Origin: Rhodanobacter sp. DHG33
GTDB taxonomy: Bacteria > Pseudomonadota > Gammaproteobacteria > Xanthomonadales > Rhodanobacteraceae
DNA length: 64,000 nt
Assembly (NCBI RefSeq): GCF_014843005.1
Contig: NZ_JACYXM010000005.1
Span: forward strand, 62,001-126,000
Direction of reading: 5' to 3'
Under the pieces are notes generated by a model, which ran no database searches, was not told the origin of the DNA, and saw only the letters and a list, made by a program, of their open reading frames with translations. Each line of letters opens with the position of its first letter. The stretch's first letter is position 1. Below, piece by piece: positions 57,901 to 64,000 of this stretch. A program made the position numbers and the translations under genes.

Positions 57901-58152
57901 GGCGTGCACAGCCGCATCGACGACACCGTGGAATACATCCGCAGCCACGCCCGCGTCGGCAACTGCTACGTCAACCGCAACCAGATCGGTGCGGTGGTCG
58001 GCGTGCAGCCGTTCGGCGGCGAGTCGCTGTCCGGCACCGGCCCCAAGGCCGGCGGTCCGCACTACCTGCTGCGTTTCGCCGGCGAGCGCACGCTCACCGT
58101 CAACACCACGGCGGCCGGCGGCAACGCGTCGCTGCTGACCATCGGCGAGTAA
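54997..58152 (+). CDS. putA: Bifunctional proline dehydrogenase/delta-1-pyrroline-5-carboxylate dehydrogenase PutA
   Basis: PutA oxidises proline to glutamate in two steps on one chain. The 1051-residue protein has the FAD-binding proline dehydrogenase domain (about 90-480, with SVKLSALHPRYE, VRLVKGAYWDAEIK and FATHNAHSIAAVHH). A linker follows, then the NAD-dependent aldehyde dehydrogenase domain (from about 550) with catalytic Glu805 in IAETGGQNAMI and Cys839 in SAGQRCSAARV. The N-terminal ribbon-helix-helix repressor domain of enterobacterial PutA is absent, so regulation must come from elsewhere. I chose GTG 54997. An antisense open frame of more than 1,200 codons is a GC artefact. Confidence 0.95.
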   Translation: MTQPILSPELPAGAEPARARITAAWLRDETEAVNDLLAQATLPPAEREQVIDVAAGLVTRVRARAKDQSAVESFMRQYDLSSEEGVLLMCVAEALLRIPDKATADKLIRDKLGDADWKKHLGQSESLFVNASTWGLMLTGHLVNLAEETRRDFTGALKRLAGRAGEPAIRLAVRQAMRIMGHQFVMGQTIDEALDRCAKKEYAVYRYSYDMLGESALTAETAERYQEDYRRAIARIGARGPFANHTDAPSISVKLSALHPRYEVAKREIARRDLTVKLLELSQLAMKQGIALSVDAEEADRLELSLDIIGDVFAHPSLQGWNGLGIVVQAYSKRTPFVIDWLIETARAAGRRWYVRLVKGAYWDAEIKRAQEQGLAGYPLYTRKPNTDVSYLACARKLFDAGSELIYPQFATHNAHSIAAVHHIARGRPFEFQRLHGMGTDLYAEVIGAQNLNVPCRVYAPVGTHEDLLPYLVRRLLENGANTSFVNRVVDESLPVRDLVADPCETVRRFASIPHPRIPLPVNLFGELRKNSMGINFSNDNELKATAEAVNGKCGPWNAEPLVPGAKSNGPTVQVTNPADRRQTVGSYVSADAALVDKALANAVAAQPDWDRLPAASRAAILEHAAEQLEARRAEFIALCVREAGKSLPDAIAEIREAADFLRYYATMARRLFGQPEQLPGPTGESNQLFLNGRGVFVCISPWNFPLAIFLGQVSAALAAGNSVIAKPAEQTSLIGYAAVKLLHEAGVPEAVLQYLPGDGATVGAALTKDPRVAGVAFTGSTETAWAINRALAARNAPIAALIAETGGQNAMIADSSALPEQIVKDVIASAFQSAGQRCSAARVLFVQEDIADKVVGMLAGAMAELKVGDPGQLSTDVGPVIDEDARKILVDHAARMDKEAKKIGEVPLDPAATANGTFFAPRAYEIPALATLTREVFGPVLHVLRWKGSELPQVVEQINATGYGLTLGVHSRIDDTVEYIRSHARVGNCYVNRNQIGAVVGVQPFGGESLSGTGPKAGGPHYLLRFAGERTLTVNTTAAGGNASLLTIGE

Positions 58153-58159
58153 GACCATT

Positions 58160-58192
58160 CCCCTCGCCCTCGATTCTGTTGAGGGTGAGGGG
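58160..58192 (+). terminator. Hairpin after putA
   Basis: CCCCTCGCCCTC (58160-58171) pairs with GAGGGTGAGGGG (58181-58192), 12 bp with one G-U pair, around a nine-base loop. It begins eight bases after the putA stop. There is no clear T run. Confidence 0.55.
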
Positions 58193-58254
58193 AGTCTCCA
58201 CCTCGAACCGGTTCCTGTATTAGCCTCGCGGCTCCACATCCATAAGGAACCGCG

Positions 58255-58989
58255 ATGCCTCGTCTGCCTGCGATCGCTTGCCTGCTTGCCAGTCTGTTCG
58301 CCGGCTCCGCCGCTTACGCGCAAACCGCAGCCCAGAAACAGCAGCTGATTTCCGCCATGCTGCTGCCCAGCAACGCGAAAATCACTTTCCTCGACAGCAG
58401 CGGCAGGCCCATCGGCTACGACGACTTCATGCGTCAGGCCCGCACTCCCGGCGCATCCTTCTCCAAGGACGTCAATGCGCAATCCGACGTCGTGCTGCGC
58501 ATCAACTCCGCCCACCAGGCTCCGGCGCCCAATACGCTATCGCTCAAGCTCAAACCCGGTGCCGCACTGCCCGCCTTCGACCTTCGCACTGCGCAGGGCC
58601 AGCGCGTGACGAATGCTGACTTCAAGGGCCATTACACCTTGCTCAGCTTCTACTTCGCCGAATGCATCCCCTGCATCGCCGAAGTGCCCACGCTCAACGC
58701 ATTGGCGCTACAGCACAAGGACTTCAAGCTGCTTGCTGTGACCTATGATCCACGCGACACCGCGCTGGCATTCGCAAAGCAACGGAATCTGCGTGTGCCC
58801 AGTCTTGTAGGGGCCCAGTCGTGGATCGATTCGCTCGGCGTCACGACGTATCCCGCCCTGCTGCTGATCGATCCCCAGGGCCGCCTGGTTGCCGCCACGG
58901 TCAGCACGGCGCTTGCCACCACGGCGGATCGCGATATCCCTACCCCCAGGGAAATCACGCAATGGGCGGAGCAGCACCGCAAGCCGTAA
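58255..58989 (+). CDS. Exported TlpA-like thioredoxin-domain protein
   Basis: This 244-residue protein has a signal peptide (MPRLPAIACLLASLFAGSAAYAQ). An N-terminal region of about 70 residues without recognisable domain precedes an AhpC/TSA-TlpA-like thioredoxin domain from about residue 100. The redox motif CIPC is Cys137-Cys140 in FYFAECIPCIAEVPTLN, and the cis-proline loop is VTTYPALLLIDPQG. It probably acts as a periplasmic thiol-disulphide reductase. It lacks the TAPxTF-type context of cytochrome-maturation proteins, and no maturation genes are near. It follows putA by 102 bases. Confidence 0.85.
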   Translation: MPRLPAIACLLASLFAGSAAYAQTAAQKQQLISAMLLPSNAKITFLDSSGRPIGYDDFMRQARTPGASFSKDVNAQSDVVLRINSAHQAPAPNTLSLKLKPGAALPAFDLRTAQGQRVTNADFKGHYTLLSFYFAECIPCIAEVPTLNALALQHKDFKLLAVTYDPRDTALAFAKQRNLRVPSLVGAQSWIDSLGVTTYPALLLIDPQGRLVAATVSTALATTADRDIPTPREITQWAEQHRKP

Positions 58990-59078
58990 CGCGCCACAAC
59001 GCGAAAACGGCGCCCGGCAATGTCCGGTGTGCCGCCGACCAGTGGATCACTTCATCGGCATCTGCGGCAACATCACGC

Positions 59079-59462
59079 TCAGCGACTTTTTGCCTTCTTC
59101 TTCGCCGCCGTCGGCTTCTCTCTTCCCATCCCGGCTCCAGCCTGCGCGCGATGCGCATTGAGGATCGCGGGGATCAGGCCGGGGAAACGCTGCTCGATTT
59201 CCGCGCAGCGCGTGGTGTTGTGCATCTCCACGCCGAAGCGCTCGCTGCGTACCAGGCCCGCTTCGCGCAGGACGCGGAAGTGCTGCGACAGCGAGGACTT
59301 GGGAATGGTGCGGTCGCTGACCTGCTGCAAGGCAGTACAGGTTGCGGCGCAGTCCAGGCCCGCCAGCTTGGCATAGATGGACGCACGCACGGGATCGGAC
59401 AGCGCATGGAGGATGCCCTCCACGGAGACGTCGTCGATCGAGGGATGGAACAGTGGGCGCAT
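59079..59462 (-). CDS. ArsR-family transcriptional regulator
   Basis: This 127-residue protein has a winged helix-turn-helix over about 15-95, with ILHALSDPVRASIYAKLAGLDCAATC, SSLSQHFRVLREAGLV and the wing RSERFGVEMHNTTR. A basic C-terminal tail follows (TAAKKKAKSR). The cysteines near residue 38-42 do not form a classical metal box, so the signal may not be a metal. It is divergent from an SDR gene, with 104 bases between the starts. A 7-7-7 inverted repeat there is the likely operator for both genes. Confidence 0.88.
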   Translation of the reverse strand: MRPLFHPSIDDVSVEGILHALSDPVRASIYAKLAGLDCAATCTALQQVSDRTIPKSSLSQHFRVLREAGLVRSERFGVEMHNTTRCAEIEQRFPGLIPAILNAHRAQAGAGMGREKPTAAKKKAKSR

Positions 59463-59497
59463 GGCGGCATTCTAGCCGGCCCTTGTGCTTTGTTCTA

Positions 59498-59518
59498 TAG
59501 TTCATATATCTTGAACTA
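59498..59518. promoter_or_regulatory. Likely operator of the ArsR-type regulator
   Basis: TAGTTCA (59498-59504) and TGAACTA (59512-59518) form a perfect inverted repeat around TATATCT. It overlaps a plausible -10 box (TATATC) for the SDR gene, with TTGTGC 16 bases upstream of that. Binding would block SDR transcription and probably the regulator's own. Confidence 0.65.
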
Positions 59519-59566
59519 CGGTAACGAAGAACCAAATTCCCCACGCCCACTCGCAGGAACCCATCC

Positions 59567-60313
59567 ATGAACAAGCTCCAAGGCAAGACCGCCCTCGTCA
59601 CGGGCGCATCCAAGGGCATCGGCGCAGCCATCGCCAAGGCGCTCGCCGCCGCAGGCGCCGCCGTCGCCGTGAACTACGCCTCCAGCAAGGCCGGCGCCGA
59701 CGCCGTAGTGGCCGAGATCACCAAGGCCGGCGGCAAGGCTTTTGCCGTGCAGGGCAATGTCGCCGATGCGGCCGACGCGCAGGCCATCGTCGCGCAGACG
59801 GTCGAACATTTCGGCGGCCTCGACATCCTGGTCAACAATTCGGGCGTCTACGAATTCGCGCCGCTCGAGGCCATCACCGAAGAGCACTACCGCAAGCAAT
59901 TCGACGTCAACGTGCTGGGCTTGCTGTTGACCACGCAGGCGGCGGCAAAGCACCTCGGCCAGGGCGGCAGCATCATCAACATCGGCTCGCTGGTCAGCCG
60001 CATCACGCCGCCGGCCTCGGCGGTGTACACGGCCACCAAGTCGGCAGTGGAAGGCATCACGGGTGCGCTGGCACGGGAGCTGGGCCCGCGCGGCATCCGC
60101 GTCAACGCGCTGAATCCGGGCATCGTGGAGACCGAAGGCACCCACACCGCTGGCTTCATCGGCTCGGAGTTCGAGACCCAGGCCGTGGCGCAGACGCCGC
60201 TGGGCCGCATCGGCCAGCCGCAGGACATCGCATCCATTGCAGTGTTCCTGGCGTCCGATGATGCCGGCTGGCTGACCGGCGAAAAGCTCTACGCGAGCGG
60301 CGGCCTGCACTAA
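59567..60313 (+). CDS. SDR family oxidoreductase, 3-ketoacyl-ACP-reductase type
   Basis: This is a 248-residue classical short-chain dehydrogenase. The cofactor loop is ALVTGASKGIGAAIAKAL (TGxxxGxG), with NNSGVYEFAPLE, the catalytic Ser in INIGSLVSR, and Tyr-x3-Lys in SAVYTATKSAVEGI. NPGIVETEG and LTGEKLYASGG complete the fold. The substrate is unknown; this subgroup is usually annotated as glucose or 3-oxoacyl reductase. It is controlled, by inference, by the divergent ArsR regulator. A strong hairpin follows 16 bases after the stop. Confidence 0.88.
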   Translation: MNKLQGKTALVTGASKGIGAAIAKALAAAGAAVAVNYASSKAGADAVVAEITKAGGKAFAVQGNVADAADAQAIVAQTVEHFGGLDILVNNSGVYEFAPLEAITEEHYRKQFDVNVLGLLLTTQAAAKHLGQGGSIINIGSLVSRITPPASAVYTATKSAVEGITGALARELGPRGIRVNALNPGIVETEGTHTAGFIGSEFETQAVAQTPLGRIGQPQDIASIAVFLASDDAGWLTGEKLYASGGLH

Positions 60314-60329
60314 ACCACCCACGCGGCGG

Positions 60330-60366
60330 AGAGCATCCCCGGCACTCGTCGCGCCGGGGATGCTCT
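60330..60366 (+). terminator. Hairpin after the SDR gene
   Basis: AGAGCATCCCCGGC (60330-60343) pairs perfectly with GCCGGGGATGCTCT (60353-60366) around nine bases, and outer bases can pair further. There is no T run. Confidence 0.6.
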
Positions 60367-60498
60367 CTGCCGACACTTGTTCGAAAGCAGCCTCCAGTCC
60401 AATTGCTTGCGCAATGCACAAGCGGCTGGCGGCACAGACGTGCTAGAAAGCCCGGATCGCAGGCCGCCTTGGCCTGGCTGCGTCGGAGCATCGGCACC

Positions 60499-61593
60499 AT
60501 GGCACGTCCCGCCGGCATGATCGGCTTCCATTCCAGCGCGCACGCCACACCGGCGACGGACGATCCGCGCTACACCGCCGCGGAATTCCCCACCAACAAG
60601 CTGCTCTACCTGACCCAACTCGCGGACGCCTGCGGCGTGGACAGCCGCTCGTGGTTCGGCGGACTGGCACTTAATCGCGCGCAGATCGCCGACCCGGCGC
60701 TGCGCGTTTCCTACCGGCAGGCCAGCCTGTTCGTGCACCGCGCGCTCGCCGCTCTGGGCGCGGCGGGCGTGCGCGACGCCGGGCTGCGCATCGGTCGCGA
60801 AGGCAGCATCGGCGGCTTCGGCCTGCTGGGGCTGGCGATGATGACCTCGCGCACCTTCGGCGAGGCGATGCTGGCCGGCATCGCGCATCACAAGATCTGC
60901 GGCTGCCTGCTCGATCTCGCGTTCGAGCCGGTGGACGAGCACGCCGTGGCGATGGTCGCGCTGCCGCTGTTCGACGACGCCAGCCTGTTGCCGTTCTTCT
61001 GCGAGGAACTGTTTGCCAGCTCGACGCTGATCGCGCGCGAGCTGGTCGGCGCCGAGCTGCGGCCGCTGCGGCTGGAGCTGGCCTATCCGCGCCCCGAGCA
61101 CGCCGACGAGTACACGCAACTGTTCGGCTGCGAGCTGCGCTTCGACGCGCCGCGCTGCCGCCTGCTGATCGACACGCAATGGCTGGGCCGCCCGCTGCCC
61201 GGCTACAACCCGCTCACTGCGCAACAGGCGCTGGCGCTGTGCGCGCAGCAACGCACGCCGGACGGCGGCGAGCCGCACCAGGAAATCGTCGCCGCGGTGG
61301 AACGCCTGCTGCGCGGCCGCTTGCGCCAGCAGCCGACGCTCAACGACGTGGCGCGCACGCTCAACCTCAGCGAACGCTCGCTGCGCCGACGGCTCACCGA
61401 AAGCGGACGCGTGTTCCGCGAGATCCACGACCGCGTGCGCGCCGAGCGCGCACTGCAGTTGCTGCAGGCCGGCGACTTGAGCGTGGCCGAGATCGGCGGC
61501 GAGGTGGGTTTCAGCGACCCGCGCGAATTCCGCCGCGCCTTCAAGCGCTGGACCGGCATGGCGCCGCAGGAAGCTCGCCGCGGCGCGGCCTGA
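60499..61593 (+). CDS. AraC-family regulator upstream of the beta-helix/cytochrome pair
   Basis: This 364-residue protein has an N-terminal Arabinose_bd-type sensor domain (from FPTNKLLYLTQLADACGVD, about 29-235) and a C-terminal AraC domain. The latter has two helix-turn-helices, TLNDVARTLNLSERSLRRRLTESG and VAEIGGEVGFSDPREFRRAFKRWTGM. ATG 60499 follows GGAG by ten bases, and ATG 60517 is an alternative. Directly downstream, before the beta-helix lipoprotein gene, are two copies of a 14-base direct repeat 23 bases apart, a spacing suited to AraC-type dimers. It therefore probably activates the two lipoprotein genes (inference). Confidence 0.88.
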   Translation: MARPAGMIGFHSSAHATPATDDPRYTAAEFPTNKLLYLTQLADACGVDSRSWFGGLALNRAQIADPALRVSYRQASLFVHRALAALGAAGVRDAGLRIGREGSIGGFGLLGLAMMTSRTFGEAMLAGIAHHKICGCLLDLAFEPVDEHAVAMVALPLFDDASLLPFFCEELFASSTLIARELVGAELRPLRLELAYPRPEHADEYTQLFGCELRFDAPRCRLLIDTQWLGRPLPGYNPLTAQQALALCAQQRTPDGGEPHQEIVAAVERLLRGRLRQQPTLNDVARTLNLSERSLRRRLTESGRVFREIHDRVRAERALQLLQAGDLSVAEIGGEVGFSDPREFRRAFKRWTGMAPQEARRGAA

Positions 61594-61613
61594 TCGCCTT
61601 CCACGGCCAACAC

Positions 61614-61650
61614 TGGCCGTTTTGCCCCCCGCGACTTGGCCGTTTTGCCC
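61614..61650 (+). promoter_or_regulatory. Two direct repeats TGGCCGTTTTGCCC, likely regulator binding sites
   Basis: Identical 14-base copies lie at 61614-61627 and 61637-61650, 23 bases start to start (about two helical turns on one face). They lie in the 127-base gap between the AraC regulator and the beta-helix gene, about 70 bases before the latter's start, where an activator would touch the -35 region. Confidence 0.55.
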
Positions 61651-61720
61651 TCCCCAACTGCAATGTCTTGCGGGACAGTGGGCCATCCGCAATGCCGTTC
61701 GAATGGGGAGTTCAACGATC

Positions 61721-62956
61721 ATGCGCAAGACGCTCATCGCCGCGACGTTCGCCGTCGTACTTGCCGGTTGCAGCAGCCAGCAGGCGCCCGCGCCGCAGAA
61801 TGCCTCCGACGCCGGCTTCGAATCGAAGCTGCAGGAACAGCTGCTGGACGCCAAGCCCGGCACCGTCATCGACATTCCCGCAGGTCACTACCACCTCACG
61901 CGCGGCCTCAGCCTGCGCACCGACGGCGTCACCATCAAGGGCGCCGGCAAGGACCAGACCGTGCTCTCGTTCAAGGGCCAGGTGGTCGGCCCCGAAGGCC
62001 TGCTGGTCAACGCCAACGACTTCACCATCGAGAACCTCACCATCGAGGACACCAAGGGCGATGCGCTGAAGATCAACCACGGCAAGAACATCACCATCCA
62101 CGGCGTGCGTACGCAGTGGACGGGCGGCTCCCAGACCAGCAACGGCCCCTACGGCATCTATCCGGTGAAGACGCAGAACGTGCTGATCGAGGATTCGGAA
62201 GCCATCGGCGCCTCCGACTCGGGCATCTACGTAGGCCAGTCCAACAACGTGATCGTGCGCAACAACCGCGCCGAGCAGAACGTGGCCGGCATCGAGATTG
62301 AGAACACGGTGAATGCCGACGTGTACGGCAACACCGCCACCAACAACTCCGGCGGCATCCTGGTGTTCAACATGCCCGACCTGCTGATGGAAGGCAGCGG
62401 CACGCGCGTGTTCAAGAACCAGGTCATCGCCAACAACCACGACAACTTCGCGGCGAACGGCTCGGCGGTGGCCAGCGTGCCGGCGGGCTCGGGCGTGGTG
62501 GTGAACTCCAACCCGAAGGTGGAGATCTTCGACAACGACATCGCCGACAACAAGACGGCGAACATCATCGTCTCCAGCTTCTACTCCACCAACTACGCCA
62601 GCAAGACCGGCGTGGCGGCCGGCTACGACCCGTACCCGAAGGGCATCTTCATCTACGGCAACCGCCTCAAGGGCGGCGGCGACTCGCCCAGCGGGCTGGA
62701 CTTCAAGACGCTGAAGATCGCGATGTTCGGCATCGGCGGCCACTTCCCCGACGTGCTGTGGGACGGCTACAGCGACCCGAAATTCACCGACAAGACGCTG
62801 CCTCCGCAGGACCGCATCTGCATCCAGGACGTCAGCGGCGTGGTCGATGCCGACGGCCCCGACGGCTACAAGCACCCGAATACGGACATGAAGCCGTTCC
62901 AGTGCACGATCGACAAGCTGCCGGCGGTGACGCTGAACCCCGAGCCGAAGCTCTGA
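61721..62956 (+). CDS. Lipid-anchored parallel beta-helix repeat protein (partner of a dihaem cytochrome)
   Basis: This is a 411-residue lipoprotein with signal MRKTLIAATFAVVLAGC. From residue 45 it is a right-handed parallel beta-helix with pectate-lyase/NosD-like rungs (FTIENLTIEDTKGDALKIN, NITIHGVRTQWTGG, VLIEDSEAIGASDSGIYVG, VIVRNNRAEQNVAGIEIEN, ADVYGNTATNNSGGILVFN). The later part has PYPKGIFIYGN and a C-terminal cap with two cysteines. It matches the family that occurs in gene pairs with HNE_0200/SO2930-type dihaem cytochromes, for which no function is known. No catalytic residues can be named. GGGGAG lies ten bases before the ATG. It is followed within eight bases by the cytochrome gene. 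Confidence 0.85.
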   Translation: MRKTLIAATFAVVLAGCSSQQAPAPQNASDAGFESKLQEQLLDAKPGTVIDIPAGHYHLTRGLSLRTDGVTIKGAGKDQTVLSFKGQVVGPEGLLVNANDFTIENLTIEDTKGDALKINHGKNITIHGVRTQWTGGSQTSNGPYGIYPVKTQNVLIEDSEAIGASDSGIYVGQSNNVIVRNNRAEQNVAGIEIENTVNADVYGNTATNNSGGILVFNMPDLLMEGSGTRVFKNQVIANNHDNFAANGSAVASVPAGSGVVVNSNPKVEIFDNDIADNKTANIIVSSFYSTNYASKTGVAAGYDPYPKGIFIYGNRLKGGGDSPSGLDFKTLKIAMFGIGGHFPDVLWDGYSDPKFTDKTLPPQDRICIQDVSGVVDADGPDGYKHPNTDMKPFQCTIDKLPAVTLNPEPKL

Positions 62957-62963
62957 GGGCGCG

Positions 62964-64000
62964 ATGGTGAAGTCCGCGAAACACGCCGCCGCGCCGCTGG
63001 TGTCGCTCCTGCTGGCCTTGTTGTTGGCCGGCTGCCAGCGCGGCATGCCGCCAGTCGCATTCCACGCCGATGGCCGACCGACCAAGCTCAGCGACTGGCA
63101 CGTGCTCGAATCCAGCGACGGCAAGCTCGAGCTCAACGCCGGCGTGGTGCCGTACGACCTCAACACGCGCCTGTTCACCGACTACGTGCACAAGCTGCGT
63201 ACGGTGTGGATGCCCAAGGGCGTCTCGGCGAAATACGACGCGAAGAACACGTTCGACTTCCCGGTCGGCACCATCATCTCCAAGACCTTCTATTACCCGC
63301 GCGCCGCCGACGGCAAATACAGCGACGTGGCGCGCACGCAGGACTACAGCGGCGACTTCGCCGGACAGGGGCTGCGCCTCGCCAGCGTGCACCTGGTGGA
63401 AACGCGCCTGCTGGTGCGCCGCAAGGAAGGCTGGACGCCCTTCGTCTACGTGTGGAATGCGCAGCAGACCGAAGCCAACCTGGTGCGCACTGGCGACGTG
63501 CAGGCGCTCACTCTCGTCGATGCGCAGGGCCAGCGCGAGGACTTCAACTACGTGGTGCCCGACGAAGGCCAGTGCGTGAACTGCCACGAGGCCGACATGA
63601 TCGGCCGCAGCATCCTGCCGATCGGCCCCAAGGCACGCCACCTCAACCGCGACTACGACTACGGCAGCGGCCGCGAGAACCAGCTGGAACACCTGGTCGG
63701 CGTGGGCTACCTGATGGACATGCCCAAGCTGGCCGACGTGCCCAAGGCCGCCAACTGGCGCGATCCCAGCGCGTCGCTCGATGCGCGCGCACGGGCCTAC
63801 CTCGATATCAACTGCGCGATGTGCCACAACCCGAACGGCGAGGCCAGCGTCACCGGTTTCTCGCTCGGCCCGGACGTGCCGGAAGACCACCATCTCGGCA
63901 TCTGCAAATCGCCCGAGGCGGCCGGACCGGCCACCGGCGGTCGCCTGTTCGACATCGTGCCAGGCAAGCCGGACGAGTCGATCATCATGAACCGCATCGG
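62964..64000 (+). CDS. Lipid-anchored dihaem c-type cytochrome, SO2930/HNE_0200 type (3' end outside window)
   Basis: The frame from ATG 62964 stays open to the window end (345 codons). A lipoprotein signal ends LLLALLLAGC. The N-terminal 190 residues form a domain without known function (KLSDWHVLESSDGKLELNAG, then VPYDLNTRLFTDYVHKLR and FDFPVGTIISKTFYYP). Two haem c sites follow: CVNCH at 204-208 and CAMCH at 284-288. This layout is that of the SO2930-type dihaem cytochromes that pair with beta-helix lipoproteins. It lies eight bases after its partner, so they form one operon. It probably acts in periplasmic electron transfer; the substrate is unknown. Confidence 0.88.
   Translation, partial: MVKSAKHAAAPLVSLLLALLLAGCQRGMPPVAFHADGRPTKLSDWHVLESSDGKLELNAGVVPYDLNTRLFTDYVHKLRTVWMPKGVSAKYDAKNTFDFPVGTIISKTFYYPRAADGKYSDVARTQDYSGDFAGQGLRLASVHLVETRLLVRRKEGWTPFVYVWNAQQTEANLVRTGDVQALTLVDAQGQREDFNYVVPDEGQCVNCHEADMIGRSILPIGPKARHLNRDYDYGSGRENQLEHLVGVGYLMDMPKLADVPKAANWRDPSASLDARARAYLDINCAMCHNPNGEASVTGFSLGPDVPEDHHLGICKSPEAAGPATGGRLFDIVPGKPDESIIMNRI

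Noticed and set aside
54820-58515. Very long open frame (more than 1,200 codons) antisense to putA
   Set aside because: High-GC codon bias leaves the antisense frame open. Its translation is a low-complexity His/Arg/Gly/Val mixture without motifs, while putA on the other strand is unmistakable.

Overview
The window reads as chromosomal DNA of a high-GC gammaproteobacterium of the order Xanthomonadales (Lysobacterales), most likely Rhodanobacteraceae (Dyella, Rhodanobacter, Luteibacter or Frateuria type). This rests on protein character, gene order (secA-dciA-lpxC next to a dcw cluster that lacks murD, rnpB upstream of mraZ, a caa3-type cox cluster with CtaA, CyoE and SURF1), and a GC-rich repeat of the GTAGGAGCGC type. 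It is inference, because no 16S rRNA gene is present. There are no tRNA genes, rRNA genes, insertion sequences, prophage genes or CRISPR arrays. Most of the region is core genome.

Layout. 1-4.4 kb: secA (partial), dciA and lpxC. 4.4-19.9 kb: a complete, very tightly packed division and cell-wall (dcw) operon read leftwards, in the order mraZ-rsmH-ftsL-ftsI-murE-murF-mraY-ftsW-murG-murC-ddlB-ftsQ-ftsA-ftsZ. It starts at a clear sigma-70 promoter overlapped by four 10-bp MraZ-type repeats. murD is absent. 20.2-23.8 kb: rnpB, rsmI, lpoA, yraN. 23.8-32.0 kb: accessory genes, namely a DUF4386 membrane protein with a divergent AraC regulator, a metallo-beta-lactamase-fold hydrolase, a TonB receptor under a Zur-like palindrome, an EcsC-like protein, a pteridine-reductase-like SDR and a multispan membrane protein. 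32.0-37.8 kb: rluF, tsaD and a dispersed macromolecular-synthesis region (rpsU, yqeY, a small membrane protein, a GNAT gene, dnaG) without rpoD.

37.9-44.7 kb: a DedA protein, a secreted aspartic-protease-like protein, a Na/Pi cotransporter with a PhoU tail, and an MgtA-type Mg2+ ATPase whose long leader contains small ORFs. 44.8-54.8 kb: haem A/O synthesis and cytochrome c oxidase genes (cyoE, ctaA, a Sco-like protein, SURF1, coxC, a 44-residue membrane protein, coxA, coxB, DUF2244), interrupted by a secreted protein with two retropepsin-like domains and TPRs. No cox11/ctaG is present. 55.0-59.0 kb: putA and a TlpA-like thioredoxin.

59.1-64.0 kb: an ArsR/SDR divergent pair sharing one operator. 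It is followed by an AraC regulator, a lipid-anchored parallel beta-helix protein and a lipid-anchored dihaem c-type cytochrome cut off by the window end. That last pair matches a recurrent two-gene system of unknown function and is the best candidate here for an undescribed system.
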